Part shown: positions 16,134 through 24,205 of the stretch, piece after piece
How the letters are laid out: every line of letters starts with the position of its first letter
How positions within the stretch are numbered: position 1 is the stretch's first letter
Source: Planctomycetota bacterium
Lineage (GTDB): Bacteria > Planctomycetota > Planctomycetia > Planctomycetales > Planctomycetaceae
NCBI GenBank assembly: GCA_003671275.1
Contig: QWPB01000134.1
Span: 1 to 46,407 of the forward strand
Direction of reading: 5' to 3'
Length of the DNA stretch: 46,407 nt
Translations under genes and position numbers: made by a program
Notes under the pieces: generated by a model
Told to the model about the DNA's origin: nothing
Database searches by the model: none
What the model saw: the letters and a program-made list of their open reading frames with translations, nothing else

Positions 16134-17513
16134 TTATCGGGTGGCAGAACGTTGATCGATGCCCACCGCGATCAGGATGACCAGGCCCAGAACCACTTTT
16201 TGCAAGTACGGTTCGACCTGCAAAAGATTCATTCCATTTTCAATTACGGCGATCATCAGCGCACCGATCAGCGTGCCGATCATGGTTCCCCGCCCTCCCG
16301 AAAGACTGGTCCCGCCCACGACGACTGCGGCAATTACTTTGAGTTCATATGTCTGACCGAACATGGGCGAACCGCTTTTATACTGCGACGCCATGATGAC
16401 ACCGCCAAACCCCGCCAATAGTCCCGAAAGCAGGTACGCCGCGAGCAGCACCCGCTCGGTATGAATCCCCGACAGCCGTGCCGCCTCGCGATTCCCCCCC
16501 ACCGCATAGAGATAGCGGCCGCCGGGTGTCCGCAGCATGACGAAATGTGCAATGGCATACAGGACCGCCAGCAGCCACAACGACGCCGGCAACCCCATCA
16601 GCGTTCCCCGCCCCAACCAGGTAAACGTCGCCGGTATCTGATGGGCCGATTCCCCTCCCGTTAACATGTACGCCCCCCCGCTGACAGCCAGCATGGTGGC
16701 CAACGTCACAATGAACGGAGGCATCCTCAGCTGGGTAATCAGCAGCCCATTCATCAAGCCAAACAGGGTGCCGACGGTGATGCCCGCCAAGCTGCAAACC
16801 AGCATCATCCCGCGACCGGCACTCAGTCCACCTCCATAATCCTGAATCAACAGACAGCTCAACACTGCGGAAAAGGCGATCAAGCTACCCACTGATAGAT
16901 CAATTCCACCGGTAATGATGACCAGGGTCATCCCCACCGCCAGGACCGCAATCACCGTTATGCGATCCGCGATATTGAGCAAGTTGCCCACCTTAAAAAA
17001 AGTGGGCCAGTGATACGCCTGAGGGGACAACAGCGCAGGCGTTCCCAGGTCGGGAAAGTCTTCCACCAAATCTTCGAAAAGAGCCTGGCGCCCCACCTCA
17101 TGAGTCGTCAGGATCAGATCCAGTCGCTGCTTGTCGCGATTGAGCTGTTCCAAGACTTTGCGGATGGCCCGCGTGTCTCCCCGCGCCTCGTGAATTTTGA
17201 CCTGTGGATGAGCCGTTAGCAGCGTCGAACGCGCGGCATCCGCAAAGGCCACCAGTTGTGACTGGGTCAAATCCCCGGCACTGGGAGATGCGACAGCCCC
17301 TTCCGCGGACGCATCGACGGGAATCACAATGAGAACTCGCGTGGGGGCTCGTATCGCCGCATCCCGCCCCAACCGGCCCCCGGCTGCGGCATCCGCATCG
17401 TACTGCACGCGAATCGTCGCCAGTCCCAAGGCCGCACACAACACCACCAGTCCTCCAAATCGTACCAGTTCTGTCCGCGGAAGGATCGACAGCCACGAGC
17501 GAGACCGGGACAT
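16134..17513 (-). CDS. Sugar-type ABC transporter permease (RbsC-like) with an N-terminal extra-membrane insertion
   Basis: This is a 459-residue BPD_transp_2 permease. The core is canonical: ITGGIDLSVGSLIAFSAV, GLMNGLLITQLRMPPFIVTLAT and GGNREAARLSGI (the EAA-like loop), then VVVGGTSLSGGRGTMIGTLIGA. RbsC-type permeases are about 320 residues. Here about 130 residues are inserted between the first hydrophobic helix (residues ~15-35) and the core. The insert is hydrophilic, with alpha/beta character (TRVLIVIPVDA, VKIHEARGDTRAIRKVLEQL, DLILTTHEVG), and resembles part of a Rossmann-like or binding-protein lobe. No ATPase or substrate-binding protein gene is beside it. The ATG at 17513 is the first plausible start. 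Confidence 0.85.
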   Translation of the reverse strand: MSRSRSWLSILPRTELVRFGGLVVLCAALGLATIRVQYDADAAAGGRLGRDAAIRAPTRVLIVIPVDASAEGAVASPSAGDLTQSQLVAFADAARSTLLTAHPQVKIHEARGDTRAIRKVLEQLNRDKQRLDLILTTHEVGRQALFEDLVEDFPDLGTPALLSPQAYHWPTFFKVGNLLNIADRITVIAVLAVGMTLVIITGGIDLSVGSLIAFSAVLSCLLIQDYGGGLSAGRGMMLVCSLAGITVGTLFGLMNGLLITQLRMPPFIVTLATMLAVSGGAYMLTGGESAHQIPATFTWLGRGTLMGLPASLWLLAVLYAIAHFVMLRTPGGRYLYAVGGNREAARLSGIHTERVLLAAYLLSGLLAGFGGVIMASQYKSGSPMFGQTYELKVIAAVVVGGTSLSGGRGTMIGTLIGALMIAVIENGMNLLQVEPYLQKVVLGLVILIAVGIDQRSATR

Positions 17514-18029
17514 GTGTCACCTCAAGATTACAGGTACGGGGTGTGCGAGACGCTTCTCCCAGTGCCCATCGTAAGCCTCGGGCTGGGATCTGGGAAATCG
17601 GCCCACTCCCTGCTGGGACTTATCATGAAGAAGAAACAGTATCAGATTCCCTGTGGATGAGGGATCGGCAAGCAAAGTGTCGCATCAAAACCAGAGTCGT
17701 CCTGCGGCAATTGCGCAAATTCGATAAATGATTGTCAATACGTGATTTACGTTACAGAATGCGTCTTAACGAAACAAAAAGGCTGTGACGATGCGGCTCT
17801 GTTTTCCGAAAAATCGGGAACAATGCGACAGATTCCGCGAACCTTTTCAAGAGTTGCGGGGTCTATCTCACAAGTGATCCCATAAGCGGGAATTCGAGTC
17901 AGTGGCTAAACAATGGGTTTGGCAGTCGGATTTCTTTTGCGGGGTTGTTTCTGGATGCCCCCGAGTGAGTAGGGGCGGCGGTTCTGAGTTTCTCGTGGAC
18001 TGCGACCACTGGATCGCAGGAGGTGCGTC
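17514..18029. other. 516-bp divergent intergenic region
   Basis: No convincing gene is present. The middle (about 17700-17830) is distinctly AT-rich compared with the surroundings. The region must hold the permease promoter and, on the plus strand, a possible ECF-type promoter (17839-17865). The last bases carry a perfect AGGAGG for the small ORF at 18030. Confidence 0.5.
17839..17865 (+). promoter_or_regulatory. Candidate ECF-sigma promoter
   Basis: GAACC (17839-17843) and GTCTA (17861-17865) are separated by 17 bases, matching the common ECF pattern of a GGAAC-type -35 and a CGTC-type -10. It points toward the small ORF at 18030 and the ECF sigma gene at 18686, so autoregulation is possible. 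This rests on pattern matching only. Confidence 0.35.
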
Positions 18030-18326
18030 ATGGCGAATCTGAACAACATCAACGGCACGGTCAATTTTTCGGTAGCTGGCAATGTCCAGACCGGAACCGC
18101 AGTCGTCTGTCGTTCGCGTCGCCTCAAGATGCGCTCGCACACCGGGAAACCGCTGACACAACCGCATTATTTGCGTCTCGACTCGCTATCGAGTCGAGAG
18201 ACGCAGGAATGGGCCGAAGCTGCGGGTTTCTGTTCCGCAGCCGCCGCGTGGCAATGTTGTCCCGCCGCAGAGATTCCGCCGGCAGCCTGGGGCTCCCTGG
18301 TGATTTCGCGAGCCATCACGCTCTGA
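18030..18326 (+). CDS. Small hypothetical protein with strong ribosome binding site
   Basis: This is a 98-codon frame. It begins MANLNNINGTVNFSVAGN and has a perfect AGGAGG 7 bases before its ATG, the clearest Shine-Dalgarno in the window. I recognise no family. The first ~27 codons look coding. After that the composition changes (Arg-, then Ala- and Cys-rich) and a long perfect hairpin (18173-18203) lies within the frame, so the true 3' end or a frameshift is open to doubt. It could be the first gene of an operon with the ECF sigma factor 360 bases downstream. Confidence 0.45.
   Translation: MANLNNINGTVNFSVAGNVQTGTAVVCRSRRLKMRSHTGKPLTQPHYLRLDSLSSRETQEWAEAAGFCSAAAAWQCCPAAEIPPAAWGSLVISRAITL
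18173..18203. repeat. Strong hairpin inside/after the small ORF
   Basis: CGACTCG-CTAT-CGAGTCG forms a 7-bp stem extended outward by CGTCT/AGACG with a 2-base bulge. It has no T-tract, so it is not a standard terminator. It may be an mRNA-stability or regulatory structure. Confidence 0.5.
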
Positions 18327-18685
18327 AAACAATCGCCTCTTCAGGTCCAACCTCTGCCGGAGTCGCCGCTGAAGCGGTGCCACTCGTCTGATTTCGTTAA
18401 CCATCCCAATGGCCCTGCGTGGCCGGGACGCATTGGAACGATGAATCGAGTGGAACACACGCAGCGTTATCCGATTCCGGGCGGGAGTGGTTTCACTCCC
18501 GACAACTTGCAGACGGTTTGAATCTCGAATCAGCGATTGCTCGATCCCATCACTCTGGTCCAGCCGGCGGACTCCTTCAACGGGTTGCCTGGCACTTGAC
18601 CCGTTTCATTCCATCAAGCGGGGTCCATGGAGTTCCATGACCGCTCGATCCAGAAAACGACACCGCCCCAGGAAGGGGGCTGATC
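18327..18685. other. 359-bp intergenic region before the ECF sigma gene
   Basis: No credible ORF was found. A perfect hairpin CGGGAGTG-GTTT-CACTCCCG occupies 18482-18501. AGGAAGG at about 18670-18676 is the ribosome binding site of the sigma gene. No clear promoter was identified. Confidence 0.45.
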
Positions 18686-19237
18686 ATGAACGAAAACGAA
18701 ATCCTCCATACAGTTCTTCAGGCCCAGGCCGGTGACAATCGGGCTTTTGGCCAATTGGTGACCCATTTCGAGTCCAGCGTGTTCGCGGTCGTTTACCGTC
18801 GGCTGCGGAATTCCGCAGAAGCCGCCGAAGTGACCCAGGACGTGTTTCTGCGGGCTTTCCGCAAGCTCGATCAGTTGCGGGAACCTGAGCGGTTCGTCGG
18901 CTGGTTGAAGCGGATTGCCGTCCGGTTGTCGATCAACCGGGTAGTCCGCCGGCCTCCCGTGGCAATCTGTGCTCCGGAAACGCTGTCCGCCTTCGGTGAA
19001 GAGCAGGCGGCCCCGCATGACCCGCTGTTCGCCCAGGAACGGGCGACCCAGCTCCGGGCCGGCCTGAAGCAGTTGCGGCAGATGGACCGGGAAACGCTGG
19101 AAGCCTTCTACTTCGAGGGGCAGTCCCTGAAAGAGATGAGCGACCGCTTCGCCAGCCCTGTCGGAACGATCAAACGACGGCTGTTCACCGCCCGGGCGCG
19201 ATTGAAGGACGCCCTCTGCGACTTCCAACCTGCCTGA
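18686..19237 (+). CDS. ECF-type RNA polymerase sigma factor
   Basis: This 183-residue protein is of ECF length. The sigma-2 domain spans about residues 8-85: GDNRAFGQLVTHFESSVFAVVYRRL, then AAEVTQDVFLRAFRKLDQLREP as region 2.3/2.4. After a linker (residues ~95-115), sigma-4 (residues ~120-178) has DRETLEAFYFEGQSLKEMSDRF and GTIKRRLFTARARLKDAL. The family directs RNA polymerase to a small regulon in response to an envelope or other signal. There is no obvious adjacent anti-sigma gene; the next gene is an rRNA methyltransferase. An AGGAAGG site supports the ATG. The preceding intergenic region has unusual hairpins. Confidence 0.9.
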   Translation: MNENEILHTVLQAQAGDNRAFGQLVTHFESSVFAVVYRRLRNSAEAAEVTQDVFLRAFRKLDQLREPERFVGWLKRIAVRLSINRVVRRPPVAICAPETLSAFGEEQAAPHDPLFAQERATQLRAGLKQLRQMDRETLEAFYFEGQSLKEMSDRFASPVGTIKRRLFTARARLKDALCDFQPA

Positions 19238-19426
19238 TCGGTGACGACGACCAAACCCAACACCCGACATCGCCAGCGGTGAGTTCCATGGACTCACCGC
19301 TGTGCTCATTGACGGTGACGGCCTCGTCCGGCTGCGGTTCTCCAGGGCCGGACTCGGACTGTTCTCGTTTCGCAGCTATGATGCCCTGTCAGACACCGCT
19401 CACCCGATCGCTGGCAGACACGTCTC

Positions 19427-20287
19427 ATGATCCCTCCCCGTGATCCCCGCAAGCCGAAGCCCGGCCCTCGCCAGCGCCCCGCGGTCTCGCCCACGGGGAA
19501 ACGACGACCGGTTCCCGCCGCCCTGCGACAGCAGCAGGCCGATGAGCGGAAAGTCTGCGGATTACACGCCTGCCTGCAGCTGTTTGAGCGACGGCCCGAG
19601 GATATTATTCGCGTCTATCTGACCGAAGACCGCTCACGAAATGTCCCCGAACTACTCCGATGGTGTGCCCAGAACCGCCGCGCTTACAACGTGGTAGCGG
19701 CGGACAATCTGGAGCGACTGTCGGGGTCGAACCATCATGAAGGGATCATGCTCCTCGCCCGCCGGGGAGCCAGTTGGTCCGAGTCCGACTTTTTACAGGC
19801 ATTACAGGCGAACCAGCTGACGGGACCGCTGCTGTATCTCGACGGAGTCCAGAACCCGCACAATGTCGGGGCTCTTCTGCGAACGGCAGCGCACTTTGGC
19901 GTCGCGGCAATCCTCGGAGAAGCGGGCCATCTGCCTGAGATCTCCGCGGCGACGGCGCGTGTCGCGGAAGGCGGAGCGGAACATGTTCCCGTGGTAAGTC
20001 TGGAAGCTGCGGGCCAGACCCTGATGACCCTGCGGCAGTCAGGTTACACCCTGCTGGCCACGTCCAGCCACCAGGGGCGAACGATCTACGAGGAACCCCT
20101 GAGTCCGAAAACGGTGTTCATCCTCGGGGGAGAACTCAAAGGGGTCAGCAGCGACCTGCTACAAGGAGCGGACCGCTGTGTGCAGATCCCGGGGACCGGC
20201 CACGTCGAGAGCCTGAACGTCTCCGTGGCAGGGGCCATCCTGCTGAGCGAATGGCGGCGTCAAACGACCTCCAAACCCCGACCGTAG
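19427..20287 (+). CDS. TrmH/SpoU-family RNA 2'-O-methyltransferase (RlmB-like)
   Basis: This SPOUT enzyme of 286 residues is expected to 2'-O-methylate rRNA or tRNA with AdoMet. After a basic, Pro-rich tail (residues 1-35) comes the SpoU_sub_bind domain (VCGLHACLQLFERRPEDIIRVYL). The catalytic knot domain carries motif 1 (DGVQNPHNVGALLRTAAHFG, with the conserved Asn and Arg), motif 2 (FILGGELKGVS) and motif 3 (IPGTGHVESLNVSVAGAI). RlmB is the closest known type, but the exact target base cannot be read from sequence. It converges with nusB, 76 bases between stops. Confidence 0.88.
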   Translation: MIPPRDPRKPKPGPRQRPAVSPTGKRRPVPAALRQQQADERKVCGLHACLQLFERRPEDIIRVYLTEDRSRNVPELLRWCAQNRRAYNVVAADNLERLSGSNHHEGIMLLARRGASWSESDFLQALQANQLTGPLLYLDGVQNPHNVGALLRTAAHFGVAAILGEAGHLPEISAATARVAEGGAEHVPVVSLEAAGQTLMTLRQSGYTLLATSSHQGRTIYEEPLSPKTVFILGGELKGVSSDLLQGADRCVQIPGTGHVESLNVSVAGAILLSEWRRQTTSKPRP

Positions 20288-20363
20288 TCCCCCCCTCGAT
20301 CGTCAGGCGATTTCGAGAGGCAATTCACCCGCCAGCCCTGTATCCAAACGCCAGCCTATTGCC

Positions 20364-20777
20364 TCAAGCCTGTCCTTTGGACCGGCCCCCGATTTTGTCG
20401 AGAACCCCATTGATAAACGGTGGCGAGTCCTTGGCCCCGAACGTTTTCGATAACTCTACCGCTTCGTTGATCGCCACGGCGGGCGGCACATCCGTGTGCA
20501 TCAACTCATAGGCTCCCAGCCGCAGGACGTTGCGATCCGTGATCGCCATGCGGCTGATCGACCAGTTCGTGGCCACCGATTCGATCTTGGCGTCCAGCCC
20601 CGCGCGCTGTTCCACTGTGCCTGAAAACAGCTTCCAGGCGAACTCAAACATCTCCGGATCCTCCAGGAGGCGTTCACGAATCTGTTCGTGAATGACCGAG
20701 GACGGAACGTCCGCATTGGCGTCGACCTGGTAGAGCATCTGGACGACGAGTTCGCGGGCTTTGCTGCGACGAGACAT
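20364..20777 (-). CDS. nusB: Transcription antitermination protein NusB
   Basis: NusB binds boxA RNA with S10 (NusE) in rRNA antitermination. The 137-residue all-helical protein starts [17 protein letters not shown], the normal NusB N terminus. It contains [36 protein letters not shown] and ends with the family's [12 protein letters not shown]. It lies directly downstream of ribH on the same strand (65-base gap), the common ribH-nusB order. Confidence 0.95.
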   Translation of the reverse strand: MSRRSKARELVVQMLYQVDANADVPSSVIHEQIRERLLEDPEMFEFAWKLFSGTVEQRAGLDAKIESVATNWSISRMAITDRNVLRLGAYELMHTDVPPAVAINEAVELSKTFGAKDSPPFINGVLDKIGGRSKGQA

Positions 20778-20842
20778 TCAAGGTGCCGAAAAGGGAGAGA
20801 AATTGATCACTGTGGTTGAGACCGGCGGGGAAACCGGCCCAG

Positions 20843-21319
20843 TCAGGAAGACGTGCCGATCTGACGCAGCACCGAGACGGTTTCAATGGCGGCCAGAGCG
20901 GCTTCCGCCCCTTTGTTGCCCACCTTGCCCCCAGCCCGATCGAGTGCCTGTTCCATCGATTCACAGGTCAGCACACCAAACAGCACGGGAACCCCCGTGT
21001 CCTGGCCTGCCCGCATTAGTCCCTGAGCGGTGGCATGATTGATGTATTCGTGATGCGTGGTGTTCCCCTGAATTACCGCCCCCAAGGCGATCACGGCCGC
21101 GTACTTCTTCGTGGCTGCCAGACGCCCCGCGACCAGCGGCAGTTCAAACGCTCCGGGAACCCAGACGGCCGTAACCCGATCGACGCTGGCTCCGTGCCGC
21201 TTCAGAGTCGAGATCGCCCCCTCCAGCAAACGCCCGGTGACCAGGTCGTTGAACCGCGAGACGACAATCGCGAACGAATCCCCCGGTTGAGCCAACATTG
21301 GACCTTCGATCGTCTGCAT
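20843..21319 (-). CDS. ribH: 6,7-dimethyl-8-ribityllumazine synthase
   Basis: RibH condenses 5-amino-6-ribitylaminouracil with dihydroxybutanone phosphate in riboflavin synthesis. It forms pentamers or 60-mer shells. The 158 residues hold the family motifs: [49 protein letters not shown] (with the catalytic His region) and [24 protein letters not shown] chose ATG 21319 because a GGGGGA precedes it; the longer frame starts with a TTG 7 codons upstream. It is followed by nusB. Confidence 0.95.
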   Translation of the reverse strand: MQTIEGPMLAQPGDSFAIVVSRFNDLVTGRLLEGAISTLKRHGASVDRVTAVWVPGAFELPLVAGRLAATKKYAAVIALGAVIQGNTTHHEYINHATAQGLMRAGQDTGVPVLFGVLTCESMEQALDRAGGKVGNKGAEAALAAIETVSVLRQIGTSS

Positions 21320-21484
21320 CTGATCCCCCGGGAGATTCAACCCGTCATCCGCCCGAAAGTGGGCAACCCGTGATTATAGCAAGGGACAACCCACCAGCAG
21401 AAGTGGTCACTCACTGGCATTTTCCCGCTGGGTGGGCGTCAAAAAATCGGTATGACCGTTAATCCTGCCTGGCGGAACCCGCCT

Positions 21485-22336
21485 TTACCCGAATGGCCAC
21501 CACGATTTTCGACAGACGTTCCTCCGCTGAATATCGATTACCTCGCTGATCGCATGTTTCTCGAACAGTGCGAGTAGCGAATCGGTCCCCGACACCAGTT
21601 TGTGCTGGGTCTCCTCGGGGTACAGGGGATACACACCCCAGAAATTGATCATCTTATTCTCGCTAATCACCAGCGACTGGAACTCCTTCGGCACATTCAA
21701 CATGGGCAAAATCAACGCGCAGCTGAGTTTGGTCCCCGAGGCGTACGGCTCAGCAGGATCGCCATTCGGGATGGTGTGGCCGAACCCGAGCCAGGTGTCG
21801 TACTCGTGCGGCAATCGGGCCAGCGTTTTGAGCAGACGAATCGGCCAATAGTGATTCTCGTTCTTGAAAGCCTTATCGGTCATCTTCCAATCTCGCGGCA
21901 GTCGCAACAGCAATTCCGCATACCGGTAATCCTCGCAACCATCTGGAACTGTCATCGGAGCATCGCTCATCCCGCTGGTGACGAGGGTATAAAACGGGTC
22001 ATCATTCGTTGGCAGAACCACATGGACATCAATATGCACCAAATCCGAAACGATCTCATGAAAGACCGAGTCGACCTTGCCTAAGTGCTGCTCGATATGC
22101 TCGGAAATGGCCTCTATCGATTCGCTGTCTCCCAAGGCCAATTCAAATGGAACGGTACGCTCCTGATGCCGCAGCAACTGGGAACCACCCGGTGAAATCT
22201 CGGGACCACCCGCTGCGGGAGGAGTTGGAACGAGAACCAGTGACTCACACTGTTTACAACGAAACTTCTTCCCGGCTTTATCTTCGTTGATCCGGTATTT
22301 CTTACCGCATTGGGCACAGGCGATTTCAATGGGCAT
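21485..22336 (-). CDS. Zinc-ribbon plus SUFU (suppressor-of-fused) domain protein
   Basis: The 283-residue protein starts with a CxxC...CxxC zinc ribbon (CAQC, CKQC; residues 8-30), followed by a Pro/Gly linker. A SUFU domain follows (residues ~80-275), with YRYAELLLRLPRDWK, NHYWPIRLLKTLARLPHEYDTWLGFGHTIPN and a C-terminal WGVYPLYPEE. In bacteria SUFU-domain proteins are known as candidate immunity proteins of polymorphic toxins, while in animals SUFU restrains Hedgehog signalling. No toxin gene is beside it here. Base composition is lower in GC than its neighbours. The ATG at 22336 places the ribbon at the N terminus. Function unknown. Confidence 0.75.
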   Translation of the reverse strand: MPIEIACAQCGKKYRINEDKAGKKFRCKQCESLVLVPTPPAAGGPEISPGGSQLLRHQERTVPFELALGDSESIEAISEHIEQHLGKVDSVFHEIVSDLVHIDVHVVLPTNDDPFYTLVTSGMSDAPMTVPDGCEDYRYAELLLRLPRDWKMTDKAFKNENHYWPIRLLKTLARLPHEYDTWLGFGHTIPNGDPAEPYASGTKLSCALILPMLNVPKEFQSLVISENKMINFWGVYPLYPEETQHKLVSGTDSLLALFEKHAISEVIDIQRRNVCRKSWWPFG

Positions 22337-22494
22337 GATGGCGCGACATCACAGGGCGATTCAACATCCACGAACTTCTCCGCAGCTTACACCGACCCGC
22401 ATGCCAGCGAAATCGTGAGAGCTGTTCGACCAGCGCAGCGGGAACGTTTTCTGTCGCAAGCCAGACCTACCTACGATCGAAAGCGTCTCACAAT

Positions 22495-22532
22495 GCAAAC
22501 CGGCGGGATCTCGCACGCGAGAACCCGCCGGT
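22495..22532 (-). terminator. Rho-independent-like terminator after the Gly/Tyr-rich protein gene
   Basis: ACCGGCGGG (22499-22507) pairs perfectly with CCCGCCGGT (22524-22532). An inner CTCGC/GCGAG stem makes a long near-continuous hairpin. On the minus strand a short T-rich tail (TTTGCATT) follows, 29 bases after the stop of the gene at 22561. Confidence 0.7.
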
Positions 22533-22560
22533 GGGACAAACACGCAGTGAGCCATCGGGA

Positions 22561-22878
22561 TTAACGCCAGTAACTGAAACTGACGCCTGGACGGACGATC
22601 GTCATACCAGTCCCATAGACCGGTCCTCCATAGCCATAGCCTCCCCCGCCGTAGTAGCCACTACCGTAGTAGCTACCGTACACCGGCGCTGGAGCATAAT
22701 AGCCCCCCCCGGACCATCCACTGTATCCACTGTATCCACCGCGGTAACTTCCACAGCCAGAGCCGTGATGATGATGCCCGCCCGAATAGACGGAGCGATA
22801 CCGCCCGTGGTCAGCCTGAACCGAAGCAGCGGTGAACCCCGCGACCAACAGGGCGGCGACAACCAGAAAGCGTTTCAT
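22561..22878 (-). CDS. Small secreted Gly/Tyr/Ser-rich protein
   Basis: The 105-residue protein has a clean signal peptide (MKRFLVVAALLVAGFTAASVQA). A low-complexity mature part follows: His-rich GGHHHHGSGCG, then GGY/SGY/YYG repeats, ending VRPGVSFSYWR. Similar short Gly/Tyr-rich exported proteins are frequent in planctomycetes, and their role is unknown. A structural envelope or metal-binding (His/Cys) part is possible but unproven. ATG 22878 is supported by a GGGAGAGA upstream. The frame extends 37 codons further up but that part lacks signal-peptide character. A strong terminator follows, so it is probably a single-gene transcript. Confidence 0.75.
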   Translation of the reverse strand: MKRFLVVAALLVAGFTAASVQADHGRYRSVYSGGHHHHGSGCGSYRGGYSGYSGWSGGGYYAPAPVYGSYYGSGYYGGGGYGYGGPVYGTGMTIVRPGVSFSYWR

Positions 22879-23119
22879 GAGATTCTCTCCCAGAAGATCG
22901 GGGACTGACTCGTTCCGCACACCCGTCGTCGGTCGATGGACGTCCCTCACGGGGGAGATGACATGCGATGAGCGTGCCCAACACGGCACAGAATACAGTC
23001 CATTCCACTACCTGTTTCACGACAAGCACTTACGACTCAAAAATCCTGAAGAACCGCCATGCCATCGTGAATCAGAACCGCGACAACATGTCGTCAAATA
23101 CACAGCAAACTACAGCCCA

Positions 23120-23989
23120 TCAGACCAGCTGGGGGTGAGGTCGCAGAGATTCCAGAGAGAACGGTACGGTCGATTGCGGTCGCACCAGCCCCAATTCAGC
23201 GGCCAGGCGATGGAACTGCGTCAGCCCCTGCCGCTCGCCATTGCCGAGATAAAAATGCAGGTTCTCCCGCAGGTACTTCTCGGCAACTGCTACGGAGAGA
23301 CCCAGCGGTTCGGCCTCCCGCTGAGCAATCTGAGGAATACTGGCCACTCCCAGATCACGGGCGGACGAAAACGCTTTCTCCAAACCTTGCAAATCGGTAT
23401 CACAGCGTGCGACCCACATCGCGAACACGAACGGCAGCCCTGTCCATTCGAGCCACTTCTGACCGAGATCCCAGACAGTATGAAATTTTTCCGATGGCTC
23501 CCGCATCGCGCGATCACCAATCAACAAAATGGCATCCGCGCGACTGGATGTGGTATCCCAGTCCATCGGCAGCGGCTCCAAGTGCGGCTGAACCCCGAAT
23601 TGATCGTGCAGGATGACCTTGGTCAAGCAGGCACTGGTCCGCGACCCTTCGTCGAGGGCCAGTGTGCGAATCTCCCCGGGATGACACCGGCTGTAAAGTT
23701 TGACACTCATCACCGGACCGCGCGTGGCCACACAGGCATCCGAGACAATCCGATAATCGGGATCAGATAACGACTCTACGGAAGGGATTAAGGCCACATC
23801 CAGACGTCCCCGCTGCAGTTCGTCCGCCAATCGACTGGGATAATCAAGGATCAGCTGGGCATCAGGGAGAGAGCGGGCTAACCCTTCAATCAACGGTTTG
23901 GAATTGAGGTAGCTGACCGCACCGATCCGCAATGGCCGTTTTCCAATGGTGTCGGGTCCGCAGATCATGTTTGCCTCGGCACTGTTCAT
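23120..23989 (-). CDS. mqnA: Chorismate dehydratase MqnA (futalosine pathway of menaquinone)
   Basis: MqnA dehydrates chorismate to 3-enolpyruvylbenzoate, the entry step of the futalosine menaquinone route. The 289-residue, periplasmic-binding-protein-like fold begins RIGAVSYLNSKPL. It has DVALIPSVES (the ligand-contact Ser), LDEGSRTSACLTKVIL and the family's AILLIGDRAM. An FVFAMWVAR helix follows. No other mqn gene is in the window. It is divergent from hom with 216 bases between starts. Confidence 0.92.
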   Translation of the reverse strand: MNSAEANMICGPDTIGKRPLRIGAVSYLNSKPLIEGLARSLPDAQLILDYPSRLADELQRGRLDVALIPSVESLSDPDYRIVSDACVATRGPVMSVKLYSRCHPGEIRTLALDEGSRTSACLTKVILHDQFGVQPHLEPLPMDWDTTSSRADAILLIGDRAMREPSEKFHTVWDLGQKWLEWTGLPFVFAMWVARCDTDLQGLEKAFSSARDLGVASIPQIAQREAEPLGLSVAVAEKYLRENLHFYLGNGERQGLTQFHRLAAELGLVRPQSTVPFSLESLRPHPQLV

Positions 23990-24205
23990 GGGGGGCGATT
24001 ATACGGCCCCCGCGACAGGTCGCAATTTCGCATTCTTCACGAATTGAGGTCTGAGTGGATCTCCGCCCAACAGGAGAACCGAGGAGGAGCTTTCCGAATA
24101 ACCGGTCTGTGAACTAGATTTCGCACACGCGATTGTTGGACTACGCCCTCCCCCCGAAGAAAACCGGGAGGATGGCGAGGGAAATGACGCACTTCTGAGG
24201 GATTC

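Noticed and set aside
18419-18735. Two short plus-strand frames before the ECF gene
   Set aside because: No ribosome binding site, they cross a strong hairpin and overlap the sigma start.
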